Shown in pieces: positions 44,146 through 55,283 of a stretch of 64,000 nucleotides of DNA. A program made the position numbers and the translations under genes. How positions within the stretch are numbered: position 1 is the stretch's first letter; each line of letters begins with the position of its first letter. The notes under the pieces are model-generated. The model did not search any database, had not been told where the DNA came from, and worked only from the letters and a program-made list of their open reading frames with translations. The stretch is from Auricularia sp. M13 (Eukaryota; Basidiomycota; Agaricomycetes; Auriculariales; Auriculariaceae): the NCBI GenBank assembly GCA_037042915.1, contig CM073200.1, positions 1,426,001 to 1,490,000 of the forward strand, written 5' to 3'.

Positions 44146-45225
44146 GTTGTCACTGTAGTTGAAGATGTGAGAAATGTGTTTTGAGGACTTCCATGCGAGA
44201 GCCGAAGCTGCATTTAGACTATGTTTATCTCCTTGATCACGGAATTAGCTGGCCGGATGAAGCTTGCTCCTCCCCATCACGGAAGCCAAAAAACGGTCTG
44301 GATCGCCAAAGACTTGTGCAAGACCACACCTCTCGTAATTGCGCTCGACATGCTCGCAAGCTTGGACAACTGGCGCTGACGCGGGCACAGACTTTAGACA
44401 TCTGACTCGAAGTCTTTTGCGCTCTGGACCGACGACGTCCTAAATTGTGTGCCCATTTCGTTCTATGTATCCTTCTCTGCTACGCTGCGACTTTATGCAT
44501 TCGGGACTAGGACAGATTACATGCGAGCGCGAGGAGGTAAACGGCTTGCCTGCGCAACACAATTGCATTCTTGCCTCATCCGCCGACTACTGTGCTCTGC
44601 AGGCTCATGTCCCGCTCCACACTCGACGCTGGCTTAGTATCATGCCTATGCACGTCGATGCACAGGTTCTGACATCCCGATGCCGACAAAGACCGATGAC
44701 TCTTCTTCATGCAACTGCCGCAGGCGCTATGCCCGTACACATGGCGGTTTTCGCACCGCAACATCAGTCAAACAATACCAATTCGCTTGTGCATCCATCT
44801 TGGTTTTCCTTACAACATCCTAGATCTGGGAGATCAGTGCTCAGTAGCGGCGTGGCCAGTGTTGAAGGCTAAGGGCTCTCCACAGTTTATCTGGCTATCT
44901 AATCTGTCTCGAAATTCTCTCATCCAAACTGCGTTGACCAGCTAACTCGAAAGCCATGGTGATCCATCTCTGACATCCAGATCGACGTAGCCTCGTCATT
45001 CAACGAAATAAATGAATTCTCAAGGGCAACAGCGGAAACAGGGTCTGTGCATCTATATGCCGCCGTAGCTCAAGGCTGGCTCGATTCCGATGGCTACGGG
45101 ACAGTCGTCGGCGGTTATATCGGTGCTCGGCTGCGCTCTCTCCCTGGCTCTGTGCGTCTCGACTGCGCGCCTTCCGGCCTCGCGATACCTCACCCGACAG
45201 CCTGACAATGACGCTCCCGGGCTTG
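44146..45225. other. intergenic, nothing recognised
   Basis: Divergent interval between the Old Yellow Enzyme start and the promoter of membrane-protein copy 3. No supported gene. Confidence 0.5.
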
Positions 45226-45233
45226 TATAAATA
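45226..45233 (+). promoter_or_regulatory. TATA box of membrane-protein copy 3
   Basis: TATAAATA, 45 bp upstream of the ATG at 45271. It survives although the gene body is damaged. Confidence 0.6.
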
Positions 45234-45270
45234 CCACTGCTGGTGCACGAGGGTGTTATTGCAATAACCG

Positions 45271-46545
45271 ATGTATCCTAATCTTCTGCTGCTCTTGCTG
45301 TCATCAGCGGTACTGCATGTCGTGAACATCACCATAGATGACTCCTATGGTGACCCGCACACCCAATCTTTCCCCATATATGCGTCGGACGAACCTTGGA
45401 AAGCTCGAACTGCGGGAGACGGATGCACGGAATGTGGTGCGAAGCTGGATGAAACACTCGTACATAATGGAACTTGGTGAACAAGCGCGAAGTATGATCT
45501 GTTCGTCTTTCCACTTACGAGAGAAACACCGTAGGCATGACAAAATGACAGTACCAACCGCCGCCCCGTCCAACGTGACGATGACTTTCAATGACCAGTC
45601 TTCAATGGTTGTGGAGTGAACAACGACTGACTCTGCCGCAGGAACGGCAATATATATATTTTGTGTCCTCACGAATGACATAGGCATCACTATCGAAGAT
45701 ACGCGCTTGTCATTCTACCTGGATGACTCCTTCGCCGGGAGCTTCTTATATCTGGTAAACCCGACGGGGCCACAGTATTTGTACGACCAAGTCGTTTTTC
45801 AACGCGAATCCTTGGCGACGGGAACACATACAATCAAGATGGTCAACACTGCAACCGCCGACCGCGATCATGGCTCGCTGGTTCTCTTCGTTTCCTGAAG
45901 CGGGACGCGTCTACATAGGCCCATAGTTCCTGTACCTACCTACCTACCTACCTTCGACTATGCGATTTACACGTGCGTGCGGCTGGCATCTGCGTGTTTC
46001 GGCAATCAGTGCTGATATCTCAGCTGCAGAATGGAACAGGACGACTTGGACGTCCCGCCGTGGGATACCTCGACTGCTGCTCTGAAAAGCGCATCGATCA
46101 CGCCCTCTGCATTGTCAACGGCTGCGGTGCCACTTATAACCGCGTAAAATGCTCCAAAGCCCAAGACATCGCGCGTCAATGTCGGTGCCATCGTGGGCGG
46201 CACAATGGGCGGTGCTGTGATGGTATCCGCACTCGATTTGGGGCTCTGGATCTTGCTGCACCGGTGAATCAATCACGCCGAGAAGGAGCAATGCACCTCA
46301 GGCCAGGTTGCCAGGTTGATCCTTCCGTAACCGCCTCCCAAACGCAGAATACCTCCGTGGAGCTCCCGCTTTCACAAGATATCGCTCAGGTAGTCCAGAG
46401 GACGGCTAGAGATTCATTGGGGAAGCCCCCTGTTATGGACCTTCTGGTGATGCAGGCCGACCCGGTGCCGACGCCGGTGGCCATGATGCGCTCTGAGGTT
46501 GAGATCCCCCCGCAGGCCATCGGACCTCCCTCATATGTTCAATGA
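45271..46545 (+). pseudogene. PY-tail membrane-protein family, damaged copy (copy 3)
   Basis: Family order is complete: signal peptide (MYPNLLLLLLSSAVLHV), VNITIDDSYGD, CTECGAKLD, TW|HDKMTVP, PSNVTMTFN, IYIFCVLTND, LSFYLDDSF, YLYDQVVFQRESL, HTIKMVN, HGSLVLF, a membrane segment (GAIVGGTMGGAVMVSAL) and the tail end IGPPSYVQ (PPxY). Damage: no GT donor is found where the second intron should start after TFN (about 45593); the conserved LF|DYAIYT is split by extra sequence with CCTA repeats (about 45892-45957); a stop lies in the stalk before the membrane segment; and a stop follows the membrane segment (46266-46268). So a pseudogene is inferred, though still well conserved. Confidence 0.75.
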
Positions 46546-47681
46546 CGCTTTCATTCGCTTTTTTGCGCGGAGTCGACTAGGTATCAAGATTATATCAGCT
46601 CTCCCAATATCGGGTAATATGTCTTGAGCATCAAGGACGCTTTTCCGGAGTACTGTATCGTTGCTCAGCACTCAACGCGCTGATCGGTTTTCTGGCTGCT
46701 TCTTCTTCTTCTATGGCGCTCCTGGGAGACATTTTGCCCTCAATGACTTTTCGGCTCAGACTACGGCGTCGGCCTGATCTCGTATTTCCTGCTAAAGTTT
46801 CGTGCTCAGCTGCCGTATCGAATCCTTACGGCGGCGCGCAGATCGAGTTCGCGCGCCTTCGCGCAGACCGTATACATCTGGGATCTCATTTGTAGATCCC
46901 TCACGACCATCGGCACCTAGAAGCGCCTTACTTGTGACGCGCTTGGAATATCTGGCGTTGCCCCTTCGAGATACACACCGGCTTTCACTAATTCTGTTTT
47001 ACTATTGCTTTGCTCGAAGTACGCCACCCCACAGTGCTCCTGTCACGGGTCTACTAGAACCTAGTATCATTTCTCCGCCAGTACCTCCTTGCTTCTGACT
47101 ACTTATGGCAAATCTTCTCACCTATCTACTATTTGTGGATTGGCTCCTTCCATGTTATCCCTGTCACAAGGGAGTCACTGATAGACCGGTCAGCCTGGCA
47201 GCATGTGCATCTCCAATCCAGCCTCGGCTAGATCATCCAACTTTGTGTATGCGATCCAAATAATCACAATGCCCTTGAGAGGGCTATTGCGATTTGCTCT
47301 TCGACTTTCTACTACCTGTATCTGGCACTTCGGCGCGAGCTTGTTTACCCGATCAAACCTGTCCGTCAAACGTTCAGCGGCATTGCCACGGTGCAGCTAT
47401 TACATCCGTTTATGAGGCGCGTGCTTCACCATCCGCCTTCTAGAATCTCTTCGGCTGTGTGTGACCATGAACGAGGCTTTGATAACCAGGAGTTTTCCTT
47501 TCCCCTCGTCAGCTCAATCGCTGATCAAAATGGAACATGGCTCGGTGTTTGGCTGCCCTGCCCCACAATCCCGACCGGAATACACGGTGTTACATCAATC
47601 CGCAGGTCTTCGGGCGCCAGATGCGCCGAGGATTCCATTCATATAGAGCAGCTAGCGGTGTTTGATTGCTTGCGCGTCCCT
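46546..47681. other. intergenic, nothing recognised
   Basis: Separates membrane-protein copies 3 and 4. No supported gene or repeat. Confidence 0.5.
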
Positions 47682-48965
47682 ATGCTTTTCCCGGCCGTCC
47701 TTGTCCTATCTCAGCTGGTCATATCGGCAGGCGCAAGCCTTGTCAACGTCACAATCGACGACACGCGCGGGGACGAGCGCAGTGGCCGCATACCGCAGTA
47801 TGCATCTGTGCACGCGTGGAACGCCGGCTCGGCGGGCACTCAGTGCTCCGTTTGTGGTGCACGGCCAGATGGGACCAAGGCATTTGACAAAACCTGGTCT
47901 GTTATCTTTGTAATCAGTTTCATACTCGCCTCATTGGTAATTCCGTAGGCACGACGATACAACATTCCCCGACCAGCTACCGTCGAACGTGACGTTTGCC
48001 TTCAAGTCCTTGATTCATCATTCTGCATCATTAACGCGCTCTGACTACATCTCAGGAAGTATTGTCTACGTCTTTTTCATACTGGCCAATAATATCGATG
48101 TGGTGCATAAGAACACTCGCCTTGCGTTCTATCTGGACGGCGCTCCCAACCCAATCTCCCAATTTCTCCACGAGCCAGACTTGACTGTGGACGGTTTCAT
48201 TTATAACCAGCTCGTCTTCAGAAGCGCTCCAGATTCGCTTCCCGAGGGGGAACACAGCTTGCTCATCTCCAGCTGGGCGGACGGTGACAGCGGCTCGATA
48301 GCTCTGTTCGACTACGCGATCTACAGCTCGTGAGTGGCATAATTTTCAGCATAATTTCAAGCCTCATTTCACCGGCATATCTCAGCACAGATGACGATTC
48401 TTCAACCGTCACCGGTCAAGGTCCTTCGCCGTCGAGCCGCACCGAGTCCATTTCTTCCACAGTCAGCGGCCAAGCTGCTGGCCCCTCAAACCCCAGCCAC
48501 TCCCTTCATCCCAGTTCCTCCGCAATGAGTGGTCAATCATCGGCACCCACGAGCAGCGTCGGAGCCGCAGTCGGTGGCAGCGTTGCCGGTGCCGCAATGG
48601 CAATCGCCCTTCTGGGCCTCCTCGCCTGGTATTGCATCCGCCGCCGCCGGAGGATTCGTCACAGCGCGCCTCCACCCGAGATGGTCACGGCATTTCGCGC
48701 TCCAGTCACGGACAACTGGGCAGCGGAGTCGCACCCGCTCAACGTCCATCGTGGCAAAGGCGTTCAGGCGCTCTCCAGTCCTACATCGTCACGATCGACG
48801 TTTTCAATAGCCCAATTCCCTTCTCTGCATCCTGGGCATATGTCCGGCTTAACTAGCACCAGTGAAGCGGCTGAGAGTGCGCGGCTTCGCAGTGAATTGG
48901 AAAGGACGCGCGAAGAGCTCGAAAGAGTGAGGCAATTCGCCGAGCCTCTACCTGAGTATTCGTAG
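47682..48965 (+). CDS. single-pass membrane protein, PY-tail family (copy 4)
   Basis: Exons 47682-47896, 47949-48005, 48060-48329 and 48386-48965; 373 residues. Signal peptide (MLFPAVLVLSQLVISAGA), then VNVTIDDTRGD, CSVCGARPDG, TW|HDDTTFPDQLPSNVTF, IVYVFFILANN, LAFYLDGAP, FIYNQLVFRSAP, EGEHSLLISSWADGDSGS and LFDYAIYS. A Ser/Thr-rich stalk, a membrane segment near residues 238-262 (GAAMAIALLGLLAWY) and basic IRRRRRIR follow. The tail ends in a coiled-coil-like segment (RLRSELERTREELERVRQF) and AEPLPEYS, an LPxY variant of the PY motif. The second intron needs an unusual acceptor (AAG rather than the nearby CAG) to stay in frame, which loses two residues of the family's Gly-Thr step. Otherwise whole. 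Confidence 0.75.
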
Positions 48966-49116
48966 GCGCAGGATTACGCCCTCTATGCTTCCTCCTGCGA
49001 GATGTCTTTGCCCAAAGCCTTCTGGTCTTGTTATTTGGCAATTGATTCAACAATTCACATGTATAAATCGTGCTGGCACGCCTGAGGAGGCCTATATTTT
49101 CATCGTTTGTACACTT

Positions 49117-49124
49117 ACTACCAT
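49117..49124. repeat. 8-bp target duplication of the MITE, left copy
   Basis: ACTACCAT, repeated exactly at 49675-49682. Confidence 0.85.
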
Positions 49125-49674
49125 TAAAGCTCCAACCAATTACATTACCATTACGCCCGAAGATAATATAATGGGAATAAGTAATGTAATAGGTTGTAAT
49201 ACATTATAATTCATTATATTTCGCATGTGGCACCTGTGCCTAGAGTACAGGGAGAGGGGTAACTATCAACTACTTGCAAACTTACCAGATATTCACCAGT
49301 GTGATCATCAACACTATATGAGATGCATGGGGTGGCATATTGGCCAAAAATTGGTCTTGCAGAGGCTGAACACACTCCGGAGGCAGTTAGTGCAGATCAA
49401 TCAATAATCACTGAAGCAAAGGACCCTTGGTAGATGCTGTCACCATGGTCTCAGGTGTCCAGTCAGTATATATGAGAGTCCCACACCTGCCATCACTGAG
49501 AAATCTTCCCTCTCATCTCTCACCAGCCTGATATCTTGCATTATAAGGCTTATAGGTGATATAATGCATTACAACCCGTTACAGGGAAATTATGGGACCA
49601 TGTAGAATAATCGTAATAGATAATGTAATATAATCACATTAAATGGGTAATTAATGTATTTAGTTGGAGCTTTA
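49125..49674. mobile_element. hAT-like MITE, 550 bp
   Basis: AT-rich, non-coding element with imperfect terminal inverted repeats of about 23 bp starting TAAAGCTCCAAC, flanked by an exact 8-bp duplication (ACTACCAT). An 8-bp duplication and a TIR beginning TAAAG fit the hAT superfamily (YARNG). It has no transposase and would depend on one supplied elsewhere. Confidence 0.8.
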
Positions 49675-49682
49675 ACTACCAT

Positions 49683-50069
49683 TAGTAGAGTTCGATCAGC
49701 CTCTCGCCAAGGGGACCCAGCCGGCAAAATCCGGAGCATCCGGTTAGGATGGATGGGTCGGCCGACCTTCCGCTACAGAGGTTTGGGACCCCAGCCAATT
49801 TGGCTCCGGAGAGTGCAAAATGAACCCATTTCAACTTGAGATTGACTGAGAAAATGAGTTCCGAAGCATTTGAAGTAATTTTAGGTCTTGTGAGCCCCCC
49901 TAAACGCCTACAAGGGTACCGATATGGCAAGCTTCGGATGCATATTGTGCGCTGACATAATACATCAACATTCCGAGATGAGACCCCTGGGCAATCTTCT
50001 GCATGCACACGTGGTCTGGGACCCCATGTGGCTGATTAAACATGTTTTTTGGAGCAAAAAGCTGTCAGA
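49683..50069. other. short gap between MITE and palindrome
   Basis: No supported gene. A plus frame starting near 49924 (MASFGCILCADIIHQH) runs into the transposon and could be a chance frame. Confidence 0.4.
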
Positions 50070-50531
50070 TACCGTACTCCACCCGGTAATGAGCGGTCCA
50101 CCACGTAGTGAACGTTTCGCTATTTTCGGCTTCCTGAGGCACGAATAATTCTCGTGCAAGGTCGAGACGTTCTGGGCAACAGCATATACTGATCTATTAA
50201 CTATCTATGGCTTGACCGAAGGCAGAATACTCCGTCGATGGTTGCAGGAGTGTGCGCACATGCAGGAATGCTGCTGTATCTAGATTGCCTAGACCATAGC
50301 TACTTGTCTGGACCTCTCTCACTGCCCTAAACTTTGTAGGATTGTTTCAAATACAGCATTAAGCAATTCTCATCATACAAAGATCTTGCCTATGGCTCTC
50401 CCAGAGTTTCCAGTGAGCAGTGTGACAGCTCGGGTGCCCGCAACATCGGAAGCAAGCTTGGTCAAAGTTCCGCCGAACTTCGACTTCCCTCGCACCAAAA
50501 GTCAATCACCTGGGCAGCTGTCTGCTCATCC

Positions 50532-53102
50532 ATGGCTAGGCCAAAGGATGACAGGGAGCAGCAGATCGCGCAGGCACTCCTGCTCTGCGAAGAGGCAGCT
50601 GCCCAGGGCAAAAAGCCCAACTTCACCGGCATTAGCGACGCGTTCCCGCTTGTGTCTCGCCCTACGTTGACCAGACGCTATCAAAAAGACGTGCACTTCG
50701 CGCAAGGAGGCCCGGCAGAAGCAGCAGCTGCTCACTGCCCCGCAGGAAAAGGCTCTGGTGTCGTGGATTGTGCAGCGAGGTCTCCTTGGTCGCCCGTTGC
50801 ATGCTGCCGATGTCTTCGCCCGCGCATGCAACATCCTTGGCTATGCACCTGGGAAGAACTGGGCTGATAGATTCATAAAGCGCCACAAGGAGACGATTCG
50901 CAAAGCTCGTGCCTACGCGCTGGATCCCAAGCGGGCCAAGAACTTTACAATGGAGACCGTTCTCGAGACCCACCGTGGACTCCGGGAGCTCTGCGAAGAG
51001 TACGGTATCCCTATCGAGAATCTGTACAACGGAGACGAGGTGGGCGGTCAAATGGGAGGCGGAAGAAAGGCCCTCAAGAAGAAGTTTATCTACGGTGTGG
51101 GCGACGCGCAGTACATTCTTCGAGGCGACAATCTGGAGCTAGTGTCAGTCATGGAGACTGTGTGTGCAGATGGTTCCGACTGCATTCCACCTTGCTTCAT
51201 GTTAAAGCCTGGGAACCTGGGGAGATGGTGGGCAGAGGACTCGCCATATGCGGACAAAATCGGACTGTAAGCCATTGTGGTCATCTTGCAGCAGAAGCTA
51301 ACTCATTCTCAGCGTCGCGGCAACTGCAAATGGCTGGACAACCAACGAGTTCTTCTATGAGTACTTCACTCGGCATTTTGTTCCACTGGCTACCGCGAGG
51401 AACAAGTCCGGCAAGCCCATCGTGGCCATCTTCGACGGGCATGGTTCTCACTTGACCGATGAAGTTCTCGAGCACGCGTGCGATAATAATGTCATTATCT
51501 ATGTGCTGTTCCCGAAGACCACACATAAGATGCAGCCCTTGGACGTTGGGATATTCAACCACATCCAGGGGCCGCTGCGCGAACTCGCAGTTGCACGCTC
51601 GAAGACGCTCAACCCCATTTCCCGTTCCACCTTCATCGAAGCGTACATGTCGGTCCGACCCAATGCGTTCACCCCGATATCATAAAAACGCGTGGCGTCG
51701 CAGCAGTCTCTGGCCAATCGATGCCAGCGTCTTCACTGACGCCGACTTTGCGCCGAGCAACAACTATTCGCCCACGCCTGTGGTCCCGACGACTTCCTCG
51801 CATCGACGGAACTTGTTCCATCCTCCCCAGTTACTGCCCGATTTACTTCCCCAGCCATCGAGGCCATGGATGTCTGCTCTGATGATGATGCGGACGAGTC
51901 GGAGCTCGATGTCGCTATTCGAGCTTCTTCCCCGACCGCAGACCCAGTTCCATTTGCTCAGCTGGACGACTTTGACGAAGACTTCGACTACGACGCAGCG
52001 CTCGCCTTTGACATATCGGATGACGATGATGTCGTGCTCCTGTCATCTCGTCCACCGAGCCCACACACTGTGCTCGACACTTCGGCCACTGTCGCTACAG
52101 ACGCAACCCGCGCCTTTACATGCAGAGCCTGCCAGCTCTGCTGTTGCAGACTCTACCGCCTCGTTTCCCAGCAGTCTTGCGCCGCCTGCAGATGCACATG
52201 ACGACCCGTCTGCACCGGCAGCACACCCTAGTCAACCTGCCAGCGGTAATGAAGGCGCTGATCCAGGCGTCGCTGAAGATCCTCGACCCTCTCGACCCGC
52301 CAAAGCGCCGCTTCCACCACTTCCTCCACCTGTGCCGCCGTTCACGCCCTTTGTCGCCGGATTTCCGCACTCGCAGCCGCTTGGTCCCCGTCCACCGCGC
52401 ACTTCTGTATCCCGCTCCACAAGCCACAGCTCCTCATCGACTGCAACACGGCGGCGCACGAACCATCCGTACACCACACGTTCCACCCGTATCGCTGCAA
52501 TTCCCTCTCCAGACTCGGATGACGAGCTCGATCCACTCGCCGCGAAGGATGCGCAAATCGAGCAGCTTCAAAAGCAGATTCAGTTTCTCGAGGCTCAGCA
52601 GAGTGCATCCAACGCGCACAATACACTGATGTACTTCGAGAACGCCGAAGCTCGAAAGGTCCACGAAGATGCACGTGCAAAGCGAGCACGAAAGTCGGCC
52701 GACGAGGGCAGCTCGGTCATGTCTGTCAAGATGGGTGCGTTAACTGCGCCCCAGATGCGCGAGCACGTCAAGAAGAAAGCCGAGGACAACCGCGCACGCA
52801 AGCAGCAGCAGCAGGCGGAGAAGGACGCCAAGGACGCGAAGAAGGACGCGGCACGCCTGGCGCGGCTTCGAATCATCAAGGACGACAACCATATCTTCAC
52901 GGGACGGTGGGACAAGTACATGAGCAAGAGCAAGGACGAGCTGCTGTTGCTAGCTGAAGACTCCGGGGCCGGTGTCCCTGACAAAGCAACGAAGGTGTCG
53001 CTTTACGAGCGCATCGGCGCCTTCTTTGCGGCCAATTCAGCGAAGAAGGAAGAGCCGCGCTACGAGCAGCTGTGGCGGTTTGAACGTCCAGAGGCTGTTT
53101 GA
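50532..53102 (+). pseudogene. pogo-like transposase, left copy with frame breaks
   Basis: Same protein as the right copy (see 55284-57852). Relative to it, this copy has length changes in homopolymers: A5 for A4 near 50687, C4 for C5 near 51674, A5 for A6 near 51685, C3 for C4 near 51788 and C3 for C2 near 52108. These shift the frame several times. The C-terminal part reads through cleanly where the right copy is shifted (RLRIIKDDNHIFTGRWDKYM). Either ordinary decay or base-calling error in homopolymers would look like this. Confidence 0.8.
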
Positions 53103-53197
53103 GAACAGGGCGGCGGAGCCGCTGCGGGTCGTGCAGCTGCTGCCGCGGCGTCACAAGAGGCTGCAGGTGAGCACACCAATTTGTCTGCACCGGTGAC

Positions 53198-53689
53198 ATG
53201 TGCTCACAAGGCTCAGCTCCCCGTCGCGCCAGTGCCACTGCTGACAGAGCGAATGAGGCGGTTGCCGGACCTGGTCCCTCGAGCACGGCAAATATAGCGG
53301 CACGCATCCTTCCGCACGCGTCGCATCCCACTTTTCCGCGCTCTGCTTCAGGTCCGAGCGGCTCGGATCCCATGCCCGCTGCGCATTCCCAGACAGGCCC
53401 GGCTCCCAGTGCTATCGTTCCAGCTCGTTACACAACGGATGCACCACCGTTTTACCCTCCATTGCCTCCCCACCCCTACACATTGCCGTTACAATATGCG
53501 CCGCCCGCCCCTAATCACCCACACACCCAGTTCTGGCCACCCGATTCCCCATCCCTGGCCCATTGGACTCCTCCGCATTTTCCCATTTCAAGGCATACAC
53601 ACTCTCACGAACCCCAGCCAGGACCATCCACATCTTCCCATTCATATAATCAATATCCTCCTCGTTATCACCACTATCCATCTTCATAA
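53198..53689 (+). CDS. Pro-rich transposon frame, left copy
   Basis: 163 residues, rich in Pro, Ser, His and Tyr (for example YPPLPPHPYTLPLQYAPPAP), stop at 53689. The same frame is intact in the right arm. A GT-AG intron of 46 bp (53167-53212) would join the Ala-rich stretch after the transposase stop to its interior, so it may be a 3' exon rather than a separate gene. No family recognised. Confidence 0.45.
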   Translation: MCSQGSAPRRASATADRANEAVAGPGPSSTANIAARILPHASHPTFPRSASGPSGSDPMPAAHSQTGPAPSAIVPARYTTDAPPFYPPLPPHPYTLPLQYAPPAPNHPHTQFWPPDSPSLAHWTPPHFPISRHTHSHEPQPGPSTSSHSYNQYPPRYHHYPSS

Positions 53690-54148
53690 TTGAGCACCTG
53701 AATCATTTGTAGCAGTAGCACATATGTCTGTACACTCTGTAGCAGTAGCACATACATCCGTACACTTTGTAGCAGTAGTTCTGTACCTACAATAGTCCAT
53801 AGTAATTTCAGTCCAATTGCCTGGTTATGATAGAAATGTGTGAGCAAATGCTCCTCTAGACACGCTGTGGACGAGTGCCTCGTTCGACGTCGACGGCCAC
53901 TGCACACAAGATGGGCACCGAGCTTCGGCCGATCCGGGCGGAAGCTGTCACATTCGGGTCACAGCCGTCGGAAAGCGTTCACTACGTGGTGGAAACCATC
54001 CTGACCTCTAGACTCCCTTGAGTAACCTCAAATTTATGTGTACCCCCCCTTAATCGATGTCCCTGATTACGATGGTGCAGGTCCGGAAGGGGGAGAGGAA
54101 GCGGCTGAACCGGGAGTTCAAAAGCGTTCATTACCCGGGGGACTACGG

Positions 54149-54239
54149 TAACCGCTGCAAGCCACTGAGGCCATCCTATTTCCGCGGATATACCTCCGGT
54201 TTGCTTCCGGAAATGCGCAGCTCACCAATTTCTCTGGTA
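54149..54239. other. spacer at the centre of the 8.2-kb palindrome
   Basis: 91 bp including a TA at each end. Not part of either transposon and not itself a clear inverted repeat. Confidence 0.8.
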
Positions 54240-54698
54240 CCGTAGTCCCCCGGGTAATGAACGCTTTTGAACTCCCGGTTCAGCCGCTTCCTCTCCCCCT
54301 TCCGGACCTGCACCATCGTAATCAGGGACATCGATTAAGGGGGGGTACACATAAATTTGAGGTTACTCAAGGGAGTCTAGAGGTCAGGATGGTTTCCACC
54401 ACGTAGTGAACGCTTTCCGACGGCTGTGACCCGAATGTGACAGCTTCCGCCCGGATCGGCCGAAGCTCGGTGCCCATCTTGTGTGCAGTGGCCGTCGACG
54501 TCGAACGAGGCACTCGTCCACAGCGTGTCTAGAGGAGCATTTGCTCACACATTTCTATCATAACCAGGCAATTGGACTGAAATTACTATGGACTATTGTA
54601 GGTACAGAACTACTGCTACAAAGTGTACGGATGTATGTGCTACTGCTACAGAGTGTACAGACATATGTGCTACTGCTACAAATGATTCAGGTGCTCAA

Positions 54699-55190
54699 TC
54701 ATGAAGATGGATAGTGGTGATAACGAGGAGGATATTGATTATATGAATGGGAAGATGTGGATGGTCCTGGCTGGGGTTCGTGAGAGTGTGTATGCCTTGA
54801 AATGGGAAAATGCGGAGGAGTCCAATGGGCCAGGGATGGGGAATCGGGTGGCCAGAACTGGGTGTGTGGGTGATTAGGGGCGGGCGGCGCATATTGTAAC
54901 GGCAATGTGTAGGGGTGGGGAGGCAATGGAGGGTAAAACGGTGGTGCATCCGTTGTGTAACGAGCTGGAACGATAGCACTGGGAGCCGGGCCTGTCTGGG
55001 AATGCGCAGCGGGCATGGGATCCGAGCCGCTCGGACCTGAAGCAGAGCGCGGAAAAGTGGGATGCGACGCGTGCGGAAGGATGCGTGCCGCTATATTTGC
55101 CGTGCTCGAGGGACCAGGTCCGGCAACCGCCTCATTCGCTCTGTCAGCAGTGGCACTGGCGCGACGGGGAGCTGAGCCTTGTGAGCACAT
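54699..55190 (-). CDS. Pro-rich transposon frame, right copy
   Basis: Same 163 residues as 53198-53689. Its preservation in both arms while the transposase is shifted in one suggests it is real or simply short. Confidence 0.45.
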   Translation of the reverse strand: MCSQGSAPRRASATADRANEAVAGPGPSSTANIAARILPHASHPTFPRSASGPSGSDPMPAAHSQTGPAPSAIVPARYTTDAPPFYPPLPPHPYTLPLQYAPPAPNHPHTQFWPPDSPSLAHWTPPHFPISRHTHSHEPQPGPSTSSHSYNQYPPRYHHYPSS

Positions 55191-55283
55191 GTCACCGGTG
55201 CAGACAAATTGGTGTGCTCACCTGCAGCCTCTTGTGACGCCGCGGCAGCAGCTGCACGACCCGCAGGCTCCGCCGCCCTGTTC

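Larger units (their letters stand above)
50072..54148 (+). mobile_element. pogo/Tigger-type DNA transposon, left arm of palindrome
   Basis: 4,077 bp bounded by 24-bp imperfect terminal inverted repeats (outer CCGTACTCCACCCGGTAATG, inner complement CCGTAGTCCCCCGGGTAATG; 20 of 24 bases match) and flanked by TA on both sides, the usual Tc1/mariner/pogo duplication. It encodes a transposase with a CENP-B-type DNA-binding region and DDE domain plus a downstream Pro-rich frame. A near-identical copy lies inverted at 54240-58312. Confidence 0.9.
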
